From assembly GCF_002288525.1 (NCBI RefSeq), contig NZ_CP023068.1, positions 930,001 to 994,000 on the forward strand: DNA of 64,000 nucleotides, in the 5' to 3' direction. Each line of letters begins with the position of its first letter. Within the stretch, counting starts at the first letter, position 1. Below are positions 17,383-27,540 of the stretch, piece by piece. The notes under the pieces are model-generated. The model was not told the origin of the DNA. It saw only the letters and a program-made list of their open reading frames with translations, and did no database searches. Source of the stretch: Sinorhizobium sojae CCBAU 05684 (GTDB taxonomy: Bacteria > Pseudomonadota > Alphaproteobacteria > Rhizobiales > Rhizobiaceae). The position numbers and the translations under genes are program-made.

Positions 17383-18300
17383 CTAACCGCCTCCGATGCC
17401 GTCGGCCGCCGGGACACCCGAATGCTGGCGCATCTGGAGAAGGCGCCGGACGACCGCTTCCGTACTTGCTTGCCAGGCGGGCAGGCGCCAGCCGAAGGTT
17501 TGCTCGAACTTGTCGGTGCAAAGGCGCGAGTCTTGAGGCCGCCGGGCTCGTGTGGGGTAGTCGGCGCTGGCGATCTCCCGCACAACTGAAAACGGGCCGC
17601 CATAGGTGCGGCTGATGTTCAGAATGTGCCTGGCGAAGCCGGACCAGTTGGTTTCGCCCGCTCCGGCAAGGTGATAGACGCCAAACCGGTCCCGCGGCAG
17701 TTCCGCGGCGATCCGCAGGATCGCGTCAGCCAAGCCCAGCGCCGACGTCGGATTGCCGTATTGGTCGGCAACGATCGACAGGGACTCCCGGTTCTCGGCA
17801 AGCCTCATGATCGTCTTGACGAAGTTGGTGCCGAAGGGACTATAGACCCAGCTCGTTCGCAAGATGACGTGTTGCGGCGTTATACTCGCCACCGCACGTT
17901 CGCCTTCGAGTTTGGTAGAGCCGTAGACGGTGCGCGGCCTGGTCTCGTCAGTTTCTCGGCGCGGGCCGCCGTCATCGCCGGAGAAGACGTAGTCGGTTGA
18001 CAGATGGACGATGGGAACGCAGAGACTGGCCGCTGCCTCGGCCACAAGCGCAGCGCCGACAACGTTGACTGCGTGAGCCAAAGCCGGCTCTTCCTCCGCC
18101 CGATCGACGGCCGTATAGGCAGCCGTCGAAATGACGACGTCCGGTCTTGCCGCTATGATGGCTTGCCTCATCGGGATCGGTTTCGTGAGGTCGAACTCCG
18201 GACGACCAATGGTGATCAGTTCCAGGTCGCCGCGCTGCGCGGCAACCTCCATCAGGCTGGTGACGATCTGACCGGCCCTGCCGGTGGCGAGCACTCTCAT
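17383..18300 (-). CDS. rmlD: dTDP-4-dehydrorhamnose reductase
   Basis: An SDR enzyme of 305 residues catalysing the last step of dTDP-L-rhamnose synthesis. [13 protein letters not shown] is the N-terminal dinucleotide-binding loop (the family usually has GxxGQ(L/V)G). [16 protein letters not shown] and [10 protein letters not shown] hold the catalytic Thr/Tyr/Lys. [12 protein letters not shown] is also typical. ATG 18300 overlaps the rmlB stop in an ATGA junction, which sets the start. It is third or fourth in the operon rmlA-rmlC-rmlB-rmlD-wzx. Confidence 0.5.
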   Translation of the reverse strand: MRVLATGRAGQIVTSLMEVAAQRGDLELITIGRPEFDLTKPIPMRQAIIAARPDVVISTAAYTAVDRAEEEPALAHAVNVVGAALVAEAAASLCVPIVHLSTDYVFSGDDGGPRRETDETRPRTVYGSTKLEGERAVASITPQHVILRTSWVYSPFGTNFVKTIMRLAENRESLSIVADQYGNPTSALGLADAILRIAAELPRDRFGVYHLAGAGETNWSGFARHILNISRTYGGPFSVVREIASADYPTRARRPQDSRLCTDKFEQTFGWRLPAWQASTEAVVRRLLQMRQHSGVPAADGIGGG

Positions 18301-19364
18301 TGCGCTGCCACCGAGCTGCCGAGGCGCTCGCCCCGATAACTGCCCTCGCGGATTGGCCGCCACCACCAGTCGTTCTCGAGATACCAGTCGATCGTCCGCG
18401 ACAGCCCCGTCTCGAAGCTCTCCCGCGGCCTCCAGCCGAACTCACGCTCGATCTTCGACGTGTCCATCGCGTAGCGCCGGTCGTGGCCCGGTCGGTCGGT
18501 CACGAAGGTAATGAGATCCCGATAGCTCTTGCGGTTTCGCCGCGGCCGCTTGCGGTCGAGCGTATCGCAGATCGTCTCCACGACGCGAAGATTGGTCCGT
18601 TCCGAGCTCCCGCCGATGTTGTAGCTTTCGCCGACCGCGCCTTGGGCCGCGACAAGATCCAACGCCCGCGCGTGGTCGTCGACATAGAGCCAATCACGCA
18701 CATTCGCGCCAGTGCCGTAGACCGGAAGCGGCCTCTCATCCAATGCATTCAGGATGACGAGGGGCACGAGCTTCTCCGGGAAGTGAAACGGACCGTAATT
18801 GTTGGAGCAATTCGTCAGGACGACCGGCAGCCCGAAGGTGTGATGCCAGGCACGGACAAGGTGATCGGACGCTGCTTTCGAGGCGGAATAGGGCGAGGAG
18901 GGGGCATAGGGCGTGGCTTCATTGAAGGCGCTGTCATCGAAAGGAAGGTCGCCGAATACTTCGTCGGTGGAGACATGCTGGAAGCGGAATACTTCGGCCG
19001 CCGGTTCGGGGAGTTCGCGCCAATATTGCAACGCAGTCTGCAGTAGCCGGAACGTCCCGAGAACGTTGGTTTCGATGAAGGCCTCGGGTCCGTCGATCGA
19101 CCGGTCCACATGTGTTTCTGCCGCAAGATGCATGATGCGGCCAATGTTCTCGGAGTGCAGGACGCCGGCGACGGCCGCCTCGTCGCAGATATCGGCGCGC
19201 ACGAACCTGTAGTTGGGAAAATTTTCGATCTGGCGGAGCGACGCGAGGTTGCCGGCATAGGTGAGCTTGTCGAGGTTGATCACCCGGTTGCGCGGATTCG
19301 CGACGAGATACCGGCAAAGTGCTGAACCGATGAATCCGGCACCACCGGTCACGAGGATGTTCAC
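18297..19364 (-). CDS. rmlB: dTDP-glucose 4,6-dehydratase
   Basis: 355 residues. [14 protein letters not shown] binds [13 protein letters not shown] is family-specific, [12 protein letters not shown] contains the catalytic Thr-Asp-Glu and [12 protein letters not shown] the Tyr-Lys pair. It converts dTDP-glucose to dTDP-4-keto-6-deoxyglucose. Length is normal. Start and stop overlap rmlC and rmlD by four bases each, so the operon is tightly coupled. The product could also feed an amino-sugar branch through the aminotransferases across the convergent junction. Confidence 0.5.
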   Translation of the reverse strand: MNILVTGGAGFIGSALCRYLVANPRNRVINLDKLTYAGNLASLRQIENFPNYRFVRADICDEAAVAGVLHSENIGRIMHLAAETHVDRSIDGPEAFIETNVLGTFRLLQTALQYWRELPEPAAEVFRFQHVSTDEVFGDLPFDDSAFNEATPYAPSSPYSASKAASDHLVRAWHHTFGLPVVLTNCSNNYGPFHFPEKLVPLVILNALDERPLPVYGTGANVRDWLYVDDHARALDLVAAQGAVGESYNIGGSSERTNLRVVETICDTLDRKRPRRNRKSYRDLITFVTDRPGHDRRYAMDTSKIEREFGWRPRESFETGLSRTIDWYLENDWWWRPIREGSYRGERLGSSVAAQ

Positions 19365-19942
19365 GGGTCGCCGCCCTCCTTGGCGAAGTTGAAAACCTCT
19401 GCCTCCCTGAGCAGCGGAGCGGAGCGGTCCTTGTCCGAGAGCAGGAACTCGGCGGCGGGTAGCGTCCAGGCTATGCCGATGTCGGGATCATCGAAGCGGA
19501 TTGAGCGATCATGGGTTGGGGAATAGTAGTTGCTGACCTTGTAGACGACCTCGGTGTCCGGTTCGAGCGTCACAAAACCGTGCGCAAAGCCCTTGGGCAC
19601 CAGGAGCTGGTTCCATTGGCGGGCGGATATTTCCACCGCGACCCATCTTCCAAAGCTTGGTGATCCTTGTCGAATGTCGACGACCACGTCGAGGATCGTA
19701 CCCTTGACCACTCTGACCAGCTTGTCTTGCGCATAGGGCGGGAGCTGGTAGTGGAGGCCCCGCAGAACCCCTCTTACGGCGGAATAGGAATGGTTGTCTT
19801 GGACGAAATCCAGCACGATGCCCGCTTCGGCGAATTGCTGCGCGCTCCATGTTTCGGAGAAGAAACCGCGTTCGTCCCCTATCCTCTTTGGCAGGATCTC
19901 CAGAACACCGTCCAGGCCGAGCGATCTGATCTCTAGGTTCAT
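19361..19942 (-). CDS. rmlC: dTDP-4-dehydrorhamnose 3,5-epimerase
   Basis: 193 residues with cupin-type beta-barrel. [10 protein letters not shown] is the substrate-binding opening. VLRGLHYQ contains the catalytic His, [13 protein letters not shown] follows and [12 protein letters not shown] is the second conserved block. It epimerises C3 and C5 of the 4-keto sugar made by RmlB. ATG 19942 is selected because it overlaps the rmlA stop (ATGA); the frame further upstream lies inside rmlA. Confidence 0.5.
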   Translation of the reverse strand: MNLEIRSLGLDGVLEILPKRIGDERGFFSETWSAQQFAEAGIVLDFVQDNHSYSAVRGVLRGLHYQLPPYAQDKLVRVVKGTILDVVVDIRQGSPSFGRWVAVEISARQWNQLLVPKGFAHGFVTLEPDTEVVYKVSNYYSPTHDRSIRFDDPDIGIAWTLPAAEFLLSDKDRSAPLLREAEVFNFAKEGGDP

Positions 19943-20817
19943 CCGGCATATTCCTCCACGCGGCGGCGGAGATAAGAGGCGTAGGTCGTCCTTCCGAGCA
20001 TACCGGCACGCCTCAGGACGTCTTCCGGCCCGAGCCACCCCATTTCCAGCGCGATCTCCTCTGGGCAGGCTATCTGGACGCCTTGACGGCGTTCGACTGT
20101 CCGCACGAAGGACGAGGCGTCGTGCAGGCTGTCATAGGTGCCGGTGTCGAGCCAAGCATAACCACGTCCCAGCTGGCAGACATGCAACCGGTCTTGCTCG
20201 AGGTATATGTTATTGACCGCAGTGATCTCGAGTTCGCCGCGCGCCGAAGGCCTGATCGAGGCGGCAATGTCCACGACGTCGTTGTCGTAAAAATAAAGGC
20301 CGGTGACCGCCCAGTTGGATTTCGGCCGCGCCGGCTTCTCCTCGATCGTGTTCGCCTTGCCGGTCTGCTGGTCAAAAGAGACGACGCCATAGCGCTCCGG
20401 ATCATCGACGCGATAGGCAAACACGGACGCGCCCGTCTGCCGCGATGCGGCCTGCCGGCAGACATTCGGTAAGCCGTTTCCGAAGAAGATATTGTCGCCG
20501 AGGATCATCGCGACATTGCCGTTGCCAATGAAATCACGCCCGATGATGAAGGCTTCGGCGAGGCCGTTGGGATGCGGCTGTTCTGCGTAGGACAGGCTGA
20601 CCCCGAAGGCGGAACCATCGCCGAGGAGCGCTTGGAAGCAGGGCAGGTCCCGTGGCGTGGAGATGACGAGAATTTCCCTGATGCCGGTGAGCATCAGCAC
20701 GCTTAACGGATAATAGACCATCGGCTTATCGTAGATGGGCAGGATCTGCTTGGAGACGGCAATGGTAAGCGGGTAGAGCCGGGTACCACTTCCTCCCGCC
20801 AGTATTATCCCCTTCAT
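19939..20817 (-). CDS. rmlA: Glucose-1-phosphate thymidylyltransferase
   Basis: 292 residues. [17 protein letters not shown] is the nucleotide-binding signature, followed by [24 protein letters not shown] (metal-binding Asp) and EEKP. It makes dTDP-glucose from dTTP and glucose 1-phosphate and is subject to end-product inhibition in the family. First gene of the rml-wzx operon. An 84-bp gap separates it from the export-protein gene upstream, so both may be transcribed together. Confidence 0.5.
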   Translation of the reverse strand: MKGIILAGGSGTRLYPLTIAVSKQILPIYDKPMVYYPLSVLMLTGIREILVISTPRDLPCFQALLGDGSAFGVSLSYAEQPHPNGLAEAFIIGRDFIGNGNVAMILGDNIFFGNGLPNVCRQAASRQTGASVFAYRVDDPERYGVVSFDQQTGKANTIEEKPARPKSNWAVTGLYFYDNDVVDIAASIRPSARGELEITAVNNIYLEQDRLHVCQLGRGYAWLDTGTYDSLHDASSFVRTVERRQGVQIACPEEIALEMGWLGPEDVLRRAGMLGRTTYASYLRRRVEEYAG

Positions 20818-20901
20818 TTTTCACCCCCTTGGATCTACATCGCCTGAGCGAAATTGGTGCGAACCATGACCGAGGCGCGTTGACGGCCTCGTCGACGCGG
20901 A

Positions 20902-22212
20902 TCATTGGCTGGCACGACCCGATTGCGAGTCGGCTGAAAGAGAGGGGCTCTGGGGAACCTGAGACACGGCAAGATCCTGCCGGACACTCCTGACAACCCG
21001 GATGACATCTCCCGGCATCAGTGTCGTCATCTCGGACGCGGGAAATTCGGTGGTCTTGCCGTCCTTTCGCCGGGCAATGATGAAGGTGCCCGACGCATCA
21101 TTGCCGTGCTGCGCCGAGTTTCCATCGGCGGAAAGCTTGTCGAACAGAAGCTTTTCCGTGGTGGCGCGCTTCAGTTTCAACTGTTCGAGCGACGCTTGTT
21201 CCGATTGAATCGCGGTGGCGATTTCCGCCTGGCGATGGTCGGAAAGACCTTCGAGATTCCGCGTCGCTTCACTGATACTCTGTCGGGCCCGCATGATAGC
21301 GGTGAGGTAATCCAGGCGATTGGCGCGGTAGCCGGCCAGTTCACGCTCCAGATCCGACTGGCGCGATGCAACCGCGAGACCGCCTTCGACAAGTTTTCTC
21401 ACGGCTTTGAGCTCCCGCTCGGCGGCTTTAATGCTGGCTTCCGCGCCATCCACCTTCTCTTCAAGGACTCGGATCTCCTGGTCGAGGAGCTCACGCAGTT
21501 CGGAGAATGACTTCGATTGACGAGCGAGCACGTTCGCACGCGTCGCAAAGATAATGCGCTCCTGATTTTCGACTGCCGCTGCGAGCATGGAATCGGCGTT
21601 GAGGGGCCGGGCAAAGCGTACCTCCTTTGCACCGGAGATTTCCGCCTGCAACCTTGCAATCTTCGCATTGCTGCGCAGCAGCGCTGCGTCGATAACCCGC
21701 AATTCCCCAATCAGCGCTATTTCGTCGCCCGATGCGTTGGAGCTTGTGCGGCGAAACTCTCCACCGCTCATCGCCAAAGCCTGCAGGACGGTCAGTCCCG
21801 GGCGGAACCTGTATTCGCCTGGTTTCGCCACGTTTCCCACGACATAGACCGGCGGATATTCGACTATTTCGATGGTTGCCTCCGGCGCTTCCACCAGCCC
21901 GATCTTGGCTTGCAGACGCTTGGCGATCTCGGCGGCTAGCCGCGTCTTGTCGAAATTGCCGACGACAACGGTTCCAATAACGGGCACCGAAATAGCACCC
22001 GTGTCAGATACGACGAATTCGCCGCCAAGCGCCCACTGTCGATATTCGCCTTTGGTAGGCATCCATTGCACGATAGTCAGACGAATTTTCGTTTGGGGCG
22101 CAAGTTCGGGCGTACCGGCCGCAACTGTCGTTGCTCCACCGAGGAGTGCGAGCGCAGTGACGAAGAGCAAATTGCGAAGAAAGGTGTGGTAAGCGCGGGC
22201 GGATACATTCAT
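20902..22212 (-). CDS. Polysaccharide export protein, ExoF/Wza-like
   Basis: 436 residues. Residues about 12-33 are a signal peptide (LLFVTALALLGGATTVAAG). Residues about 40-115 match the Poly_export domain and are followed by an SLBB-like segment (PVYVVGNVAKPGEYRFRPGL). Residues about 210-335 form a long coiled coil (LRELLDQEIRVLEEKVDGAE and on). A basic C-terminal domain contains MTTLMPGDVIRVVR. This is the layout of rhizobial ExoF-type periplasmic/outer-membrane export proteins, longer than enteric Wza. No Wzc/ExoP-like kinase is present in the window. Confidence 0.5.
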   Translation of the reverse strand: MNVSARAYHTFLRNLLFVTALALLGGATTVAAGTPELAPQTKIRLTIVQWMPTKGEYRQWALGGEFVVSDTGAISVPVIGTVVVGNFDKTRLAAEIAKRLQAKIGLVEAPEATIEIVEYPPVYVVGNVAKPGEYRFRPGLTVLQALAMSGGEFRRTSSNASGDEIALIGELRVIDAALLRSNAKIARLQAEISGAKEVRFARPLNADSMLAAAVENQERIIFATRANVLARQSKSFSELRELLDQEIRVLEEKVDGAEASIKAAERELKAVRKLVEGGLAVASRQSDLERELAGYRANRLDYLTAIMRARQSISEATRNLEGLSDHRQAEIATAIQSEQASLEQLKLKRATTEKLLFDKLSADGNSAQHGNDASGTFIIARRKDGKTTEFPASEMTTLMPGDVIRVVRSVRQDLAVSQVPQSPSLSADSQSGRASQ

Positions 22213-22749
22213 GTATTTCTCCAGCCTTCAAAGCAATGCCTTGGCGCATTCCGAATGGAGACGAATTAGGAATTCAGAATAATACTTTCCGTCATCAAAA
22301 TACGATTATATACATCACAGTAGAACATTCTGCGAAACACTCGAAATTGTGGAATGTTTTTGGACATTTGGAAAGCGAAAACGACCTGTTGAATGTCCTC
22401 AAAATTGATGAAGGAGGGGCAGAACCGATCGACGGAAGGCTGAGCGGGACTGGTTCCGTTGGTCCTAATTCGACATTTGGATGTGGCGGTCCAAATGAAT
22501 TCACACGAGTATCGATTTCTCCATCGATAGAAGGAGGCTAGCCGCTGCGCTTGTCTAGTTCATTCGGATAGGGAATGACGGAAAGGCTTTGAGGCACGGG
22601 GGTCCTTTTCAGCACGTCTCACCCCTTTTTTGGCAGTCGCGGCATGACGCAGTTTTAAGCTAGTCTTGTAGGCCGTGGGTGCCGCAATGCCGATTGCGCC
22701 TCATCGGTAGGGTGTCTGCCGATCAGCTGGTCCTGGAGCGGGTGCGTGT
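22213..22749. other. Divergent intergenic region between the export gene and the LuxR-type regulator
   Basis: No gene is supported in this 537-bp gap; a 101-codon frame at 22236 has no family character. The part next to the export gene is AT-rich and should hold its promoter. It contains three copies of CATTTGGA or its complement and the pair TATCGAT-N6-ATCGATA at 22510-22529, listed as possible operators. Confidence 0.5.
22474..22497. promoter_or_regulatory. Inverted repeat CATTTGGA-N8-TCCAAATG
   Basis: A perfect 8-bp inverted repeat (22474-22481 and 22490-22497) with an 8-bp spacer. A further direct copy of CATTTGGA occurs at 22365-22372. Position between two divergent genes suggests a dimeric regulator site. 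The regulator is unknown. Confidence 0.5.
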
Positions 22750-23487
22750 ATGAGCAAGAGAGATTGTAACGGTATCGGCAATGGAAGGGCGGCGCACAAC
22801 GGTCGGCAGGAGCCACGGCGCGTCGTCCTAATCATATCCGATAGCGGGATAGTCTCAGGTAGACTGATTTACGCATTGGAGCGGGAGTTCCCCTCTGTCG
22901 TCATCGAACAGGTCGAAGACGTCACCGCTGCCTGCAGCGTGTTTCCCTGTCCCGTGTCGTTGATCCTGGTGGACCCTGGGCTGGTAAGTGAAGCAGAAGA
23001 CAGATCCGCGGAACTACTGAGTTTCCACCCGCAAGCCCTCACAGCGATCGTCGCGCCTCGCATCGACCGGCCGACCTTGTTCCATGTCTGCCAGTCACCG
23101 CTGGTCCGTAGCGTCCTTCCGATGAATCTCAGCCTCGACATATGGCTGTCGGTGATCAGGCTGATGCTCTGCGGTGGCGAATATCTTCCCCCCGAGCTGA
23201 TCCGGAATGCGAAGTTGGATATTCAGAGCCCGGCCCTGCCTCCGGGAAATTCCTTCGGACCACCTCGAGCCAAAACCCAGAACACCGGTATCGCGGAACT
23301 GACTGCTCGCGAACTGCAGATCCTTGAGATGGTTTCGCGTGGGCTGCAGAACAAACTGATCGCCGCCGAATTCCGCCTGTCAGAGCATACGGTTAAGATC
23401 CACCTGCACAACATTATAACGAAGCTAGGCGCCCACAATAGAACGGAAGCGGCGGCGAGGTTTCGCAGTTCGCAGGAGCGTCATTGA
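22750..23487 (+). CDS. LuxR-type transcriptional regulator with degenerate receiver
   Basis: 245 residues. About residues 178-238 are a LuxR/GerE helix-turn-helix (LTARELQILEMVSRGLQNKL and LSEHTVKIHLHNII). Residues 24-150 have the strand spacing of a response-regulator receiver (VVLIISDS, LILVDPG with Asp75). The conserved Thr/Ser and Lys positions are not recognisable (ALTAIVAP, SVLPMNLS), so phosphorylation control is doubtful. No kinase gene is adjacent. It lies divergent from the export gene of the polysaccharide locus and may regulate it. A protein of the same design is encoded at 44194. Confidence 0.5.
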   Translation: MSKRDCNGIGNGRAAHNGRQEPRRVVLIISDSGIVSGRLIYALEREFPSVVIEQVEDVTAACSVFPCPVSLILVDPGLVSEAEDRSAELLSFHPQALTAIVAPRIDRPTLFHVCQSPLVRSVLPMNLSLDIWLSVIRLMLCGGEYLPPELIRNAKLDIQSPALPPGNSFGPPRAKTQNTGIAELTARELQILEMVSRGLQNKLIAAEFRLSEHTVKIHLHNIITKLGAHNRTEAAARFRSSQERH

Positions 23488-23500
23488 GCGCGACTACACC

Positions 23501-23529
23501 GCGCGTCTTTCCAGAAGCTCCAGACGCGC
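23501..23529 (+). terminator. Hairpin after the LuxR-type gene
   Basis: GCGCGTCT (23501-23508) pairs perfectly with AGACGCGC (23522-23529), 14 bp after the stop at 23487. AAAATT follows rather than a T-run, so terminator function is likely but not certain. Confidence 0.5.
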
Positions 23530-23644
23530 AAAATTCGCTGTAACTCCCTGAACCTGCGCATCGATTATACGGAAATCGCGTACGATTTTCGGCCGATGCG
23601 CTAGCAACTTGGCCCTGCCTTGTCGGCCGGACGACGCCCCTATT

Positions 23645-23728
23645 CTATTCAAGAAGCAGTCGACCGAGTGCTTGCTCTGCCCCTGTGATCGTCGGTACCA
23701 GCGCGCCGTCGAAGGCGGCGCGCGGCAT
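23645..23728 (-). other. Possible 3' remnant of a lost gene downstream of the cupin gene
   Basis: Seven bases after the cupin stop the minus strand opens a 27-codon frame, MPRAAFDGALVPTITGAEQA and LGRLLLE, then TAG. Its composition resembles the tail of a normal protein rather than random sequence. I do not recognise the family. It could be an independent micro-ORF. Confidence 0.5.
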
Positions 23729-23734
23729 CGGTGC

Positions 23735-24088
23735 TCACATAACGGTCACGTAGATCTTGCGAACGGTCTCGATCGTCTTCCAGACGCCGACGAAGCCTGG
23801 CTTCATCACGAAGCTGTCGCCTGCCTTGTAGACGACCGGGTCGCCGTCCTCCGGGGTGATTTCGACGACGCCCGCGAGGATGTGGCAGAATTCGAACGTC
23901 TCGCCCTTGATCGAACGCGTTTCACCCGGCGTCGCTTCCCAAACGCCCGTATGGATCATCTCGCCGCGGGCCACATCCTGCGCCCAGGTCTTGAACGCCG
24001 GGTTGCCGGCGATGAGGCGTTCGGGAAGCGGAGAGCTCTCGCGCGGAGCGAAGGCGGGGTTCGTATCGATCGTCTTCAACAGGAACAT
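23735..24088 (-). CDS. Small cupin-domain protein
   Basis: 117 residues, a single cupin barrel of the Cupin_3/DUF861 type. GETFEFCHILAGVVEITPED carries the first motif (without a full His pair) and YKAGDSFVMKPGFVGVW the second. Related proteins include (S)-ureidoglycine aminohydrolase-like and ethanolamine/polyamine-linked cupins. AAGGAGGAAATAC precedes the ATG. It is the last gene of the argE-ghrA-cupin operon, 23 bp after ghrA. The substrate is unknown; an amino-acid or polyamine derivative would fit the neighbours. Confidence 0.5.
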   Translation of the reverse strand: MFLLKTIDTNPAFAPRESSPLPERLIAGNPAFKTWAQDVARGEMIHTGVWEATPGETRSIKGETFEFCHILAGVVEITPEDGDPVVYKAGDSFVMKPGFVGVWKTIETVRKIYVTVM

Positions 24089-24111
24089 GTATTTCCTCCT
24101 TGTGGATACAA

Positions 24112-25035
24112 TTAATAGCCGCGCTCGCGGTCCACCAGGCCGATCGGGTCGAGGCCTTCCCGATGGCGCTTGATGTTGTCAATCACCGCGAGCGCGGCGG
24201 TTTGGGGTTGGGTGACGCTCGCCACATGCGGGGTCAGCAGGATCTTGGGATGGCGCCAGAAGGGATGGGTTTCCGGCAGCGGTTCCGGGTCGGTGACGTC
24301 GATCACGGCGGCCGAAAGATGGCCGCGGTCCAAGGACTCAAGGAGTCCGTCATGATCGAGTTGCGGCCCGCGCCCGACATGCACCAAGGCCGCACCGGTC
24401 GGAAGCCTGGCGAAGAGATGGGCGTTCAGAAAGCCGCAAGTCTCGTTCGTCAGCGGTAGCAGACAGACGAGGATGTCTGTCGAGCCGAGGAAGGTATCGA
24501 GTCCGTCCTCGCCGTTCAGGCAACTGACACCTGCGATTTCGCGCGGTTTGCGGCTCCAGCCGGAAAGCGGAAAGCCGAAAGGCTTCAAGCGTTCGAGTAC
24601 CGCCGTGCCGAGCATGCCGAGGCCGAGAACGCCGATGCGCCGCTCCGCCGCCTGCCTCTGGGCAATGGCCTGCCAATTTCCGCGGCGCTGCTGGTCGAGA
24701 TAGGCGGGCAGGTTGCGATGGAGAGCCAGCACGGCGAGCGTCACATATTCCTGCATCATCCGGACAATGCCGTCCTCGACCATGCGCACGACCTTCACAT
24801 GCGCCGGCACGGCATCGATGCGGAACTGATCGACGCCGGCGCCGATCGAGAACAATATTTCGAGATTGCGATACCGGGCGAGATCGGCCGGCACAGTCCA
24901 GGTGATCAGATAACGTACGTCCTCCGGATCGACCTCTGCCGGGTCCATCGAGAAGGGGATGTCCGGCAGGTCGCGCGCGAAGGCCTCAGCGAAGATTGCG
25001 CCTCGCTTCGCATCCGAGTTGAAGAGGAAAGTCAT
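24112..25035 (-). CDS. ghrA: D-2-hydroxyacid dehydrogenase, GhrA-like
   Basis: 307 residues of the glyoxylate/hydroxypyruvate reductase A group. [11 protein letters not shown] is the NAD(P)-binding glycine motif, HVGRGPQLD provides the substrate Arg, DVTDPEPLP the Glu and LTPHVASVT the catalytic His. ATG 25035 is set by the ATGA overlap with argE upstream. It reduces 2-keto acids such as glyoxylate or hydroxypyruvate with NAD(P)H. In this operon it may work on a keto acid released from an amino-compound pathway. Confidence 0.5.
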   Translation of the reverse strand: MTFLFNSDAKRGAIFAEAFARDLPDIPFSMDPAEVDPEDVRYLITWTVPADLARYRNLEILFSIGAGVDQFRIDAVPAHVKVVRMVEDGIVRMMQEYVTLAVLALHRNLPAYLDQQRRGNWQAIAQRQAAERRIGVLGLGMLGTAVLERLKPFGFPLSGWSRKPREIAGVSCLNGEDGLDTFLGSTDILVCLLPLTNETCGFLNAHLFARLPTGAALVHVGRGPQLDHDGLLESLDRGHLSAAVIDVTDPEPLPETHPFWRHPKILLTPHVASVTQPQTAALAVIDNIKRHREGLDPIGLVDRERGY

Positions 25036-26180
25036 CGCCGGGGCTCCTTCACAGAGTCTGCCGCACAAGTTGCGCCGAGCGCCGCGATCATTGACTCGCA
25101 GGCCTCGAGTTCTTCAACGAGGATGTATTCGTTCGCCTTGTGGGCGCGACCGATTTCGCCGGGACCGCAGATGATCGAATCGATGCCGGCCTGTTGGAAG
25201 AGGCCGGCCTCGGTACCGTAGCTGACGGCAGCAAGCGGCTCCTTGCCTGTCAGCCCCTTAAGCAGCGCCGTGAGCGGGGCGTCGTCGGGAAGAGACAGGG
25301 CAGGATAGGCGCTGAGTTCCTGCCATTCCACGGCAAACCCGCCCTTGATCAACCGCTCGGCCGCCTGCCGCACGGGATCAAGCAGTCCGGCGGGATCGAC
25401 GCCGGAGATGGCGCGTGCCTCGAATTGCGCCTCGCAGGCCTCGGGAATGATGTTGACCGCCTGACCACCCTTCAAAGTGCCGATTTGGAGCGAAGAATAG
25501 GGCGGCTCGAAGGTGCTTTCGAAGGGACCGCGGCTCAGGCGTTCCGCTTCCGCCACTGCCAAGGCGAGAACATCCGTTATCGCATGCACCGCATTCAGGC
25601 CCTGGTCCGGCCGTGACGAATGGCCGGACCGCCCCCTTACCGTCAGCCGCGCGGCCGCCTTGCCCTTGTGAGCGCGGATCGCTCGCATCGCGCTCGGCTC
25701 GCCGATGATGGCACCCAAGGGCTTCTCACAAAGCTCCGGCAGCCGAGCGATCATGTGCGGCACCCCACGGCAGCCGGCCTCCTCGTCATAGGAAAAGGCA
25801 ATATGGATCGGCCGGCGGAGCGGCATCGCGGCGAGTTTTGGCGCGGCGGCGAGGACAGCCGCAAGAAAGCCCTTCATGTCTGTCGTGCCCCGGCCGTAGA
25901 GCCGGCCCGCATCGGCGCGCAGGCGGAAGGGATCGCTCGACCAGCCATCCTCATTGGCCGGAACGACGTCCATATGGCCAGATAGAACATAACCGGGCAG
26001 ATCCTTGGGCCCGATGGTGGCGAATAGATTCGAACGATCGCCTTCGGGGCCGGGAAGCACGGTAGCGGCGATCCGATGCCGCTCCAGATAATCGCGAATC
26101 CAAGCCACGATCCTGTCATTCGGCGTGCCGACGACGGAAGGGAAGGCGATCAATGTTTCAAGAATTTCAGTTGCCTGCAT
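25032..26180 (-). CDS. argE: Acetylornithine deacetylase/M20-family peptidase
   Basis: 382 residues of the M20 metallopeptidase family. LSGHMDVVP gives the first metal His, GRGTTDMKG the bridging Asp and YDEEAGCRG the catalytic Glu pair; [10 protein letters not shown] is the dimerisation-domain His loop. The protein matches ArgE more than DapE by [16 protein letters not shown] 26180 is preceded by GAGGGAATCG. The frame is open for 62 codons further, but that stretch overlaps an oxidoreductase remnant in another frame. As there is no other arginine gene nearby, a catabolic deacylase role is as likely as arginine synthesis. Confidence 0.5.
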   Translation of the reverse strand: MQATEILETLIAFPSVVGTPNDRIVAWIRDYLERHRIAATVLPGPEGDRSNLFATIGPKDLPGYVLSGHMDVVPANEDGWSSDPFRLRADAGRLYGRGTTDMKGFLAAVLAAAPKLAAMPLRRPIHIAFSYDEEAGCRGVPHMIARLPELCEKPLGAIIGEPSAMRAIRAHKGKAAARLTVRGRSGHSSRPDQGLNAVHAITDVLALAVAEAERLSRGPFESTFEPPYSSLQIGTLKGGQAVNIIPEACEAQFEARAISGVDPAGLLDPVRQAAERLIKGGFAVEWQELSAYPALSLPDDAPLTALLKGLTGKEPLAAVSYGTEAGLFQQAGIDSIICGPGEIGRAHKANEYILVEELEACESMIAALGATCAADSVKEPRR

Positions 26181-26406
26181 CGATTCCCTCACAAGATGCC
26201 CGGCTTGCCGAGATGTGGTTCGATTGCTCGCCGGCAACCACACCTTTCTCGCTGACGGCCAGGGCGGCCCCTCGACGCGCGAGTTCGAAAGCGGCAGCAA
26301 TGTCTGCCATTCCGCCGCCAAGGACGACGGCATCGGCGCGAGGTGGAATGTTCGGGGCGGTTGCAACGGGGGCCGGCGGCAGGCGACATGTTACGGGCTC
26401 TTGAAT
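26167..26406 (-). pseudogene. N-terminal remnant of an FAD-dependent (DAO-type) oxidoreductase
   Basis: Just upstream of argE a minus-strand frame encodes RADAVVLGGGMADIAAAFEL followed by ARRGAALAVSEKGVVAGEQS. This is the FAD-binding opening of D-amino-acid oxidase/DadA-type enzymes. The third Gly of GxGxxG is Asp here. No start codon is visible and the frame stops at 26169-26167, inside the first codons of argE. The remaining 350-odd residues expected of the enzyme are gone. The piece looks like the scar of a deletion that joined its 5' end to argE. Confidence 0.5.
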
Positions 26407-26610
26407 TTACCGGCAATCACCGGTTCGCATCATTTCGATCAGTCTAGGGAGCGTCGAAGGGTTTACGTGCCGAAAGCGGGACGAATTTGGAGGAATGTTG
26501 TGTATACGTGGGGCCCTCAAGCAAGATCTGTCGGGAGCCTTGAACTAATCTGAAGGCGAACGATTCCGGTGCGGCCGATTTGAGGTTGCGATAGACGGGG
26601 AGAGCAGGGA

Positions 26611-27513
26611 GTGGGCGGACAGGCATCCGAGTCCAAAGTCATCGACAGCTTTGAACTTCGTATCGAGGACGTGGACAGCGTAGACATTGAACAATTGCAC
26701 GCGCTGTCGATTTCCGTCGGCTGGCCCTTGCGCGCCGAAGACCTGAGATTCCTGCGCGAGTTCGGTCGGGGCTATGTGGCGCTGGATGAAATCGGCAGGG
26801 TGACCGGCTCGGCCATGTGGTTCCCGCATGGGGAAGACTTCGCGACAGTTGGCATGGTGATCACCTCGCCGCGGTTGCAGGCGAACGGGACGGGCCAATG
26901 GCTGATGCAGCATGTGCTTGCCGATTGCCAAGGGCGCGCCCTCAGGCTCAATTCGACCCGGGCCGCGCGTCGTCTCTACGATTCGCTCGGCTTCCAACCG
27001 GTCAAGACCGTCTATCAATGCCAAGGTGTCGTCCATCTGCCGGCGGAACCCCCGACGGTTCCGGAGGGGGCGACCGTTAGGGCGCTGGACGCCACAGACC
27101 TCCCGGCCGTGGTTGAACTGGATGCGCGTGCCTTTGGCGTTGCACGGGACGTTTTGATTGGCAAACTCTTCCCGCAGTCCGTCGGTTATGGATTGTTTCG
27201 CGACGGAGCGCTCACGGCGTTTGCACTCTGCCGCCCCTTCGGTCGTGGACATGTTGTTGGCCCGAGCGTCGCAGCAGACGACGCCGAAGCCATAGCCGTC
27301 GTTCGTCCGCACGTGCTTGATCACGGGGGAAGCTTCCTGCGGCTCGATACCCATCGCGAGGGCGGCGCCTTTGCCGGCTTTCTCGCCCGTGCGGGCATGC
27401 CGGTATTCGATACCGTCCTCACCATGTCTCTGACGCGAGAGGGCGTGGATGCGAAAGCCGCCGCGACCGAAGGGACGGTCACCTACGGTTTGGTGAGCCA
27501 GGCGCTCGGCTGA
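26611..27513 (+). CDS. GNAT-family protein with tandem acetyltransferase domains
   Basis: 300 residues. The first GNAT domain (about 12-140) shows VGMVITSPRLQANGTGQWLM, the acetyl-CoA loop region, and LYDSLGFQPV. The second half (about 150-285, Acetyltransf_18-like) contains VRALDATDLPAVVELDARAF. GTG 26611 is the first usable start, but its ribosome site is weak, so the start is uncertain. The substrate is not predictable. It is transcribed away from argE and converges on the lactonase gene. Confidence 0.5.
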   Translation: MGGQASESKVIDSFELRIEDVDSVDIEQLHALSISVGWPLRAEDLRFLREFGRGYVALDEIGRVTGSAMWFPHGEDFATVGMVITSPRLQANGTGQWLMQHVLADCQGRALRLNSTRAARRLYDSLGFQPVKTVYQCQGVVHLPAEPPTVPEGATVRALDATDLPAVVELDARAFGVARDVLIGKLFPQSVGYGLFRDGALTAFALCRPFGRGHVVGPSVAADDAEAIAVVRPHVLDHGGSFLRLDTHREGGAFAGFLARAGMPVFDTVLTMSLTREGVDAKAAATEGTVTYGLVSQALG

Positions 27514-27540
27514 GTGGACAGGTCCGCGGGAAAATGGAAC

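Noticed and set aside
22236..22541. 101-codon frame in the divergent gap before the LuxR-type gene
   Set aside because: It runs through palindromic elements and lacks a ribosome site and any domain; more likely control DNA.
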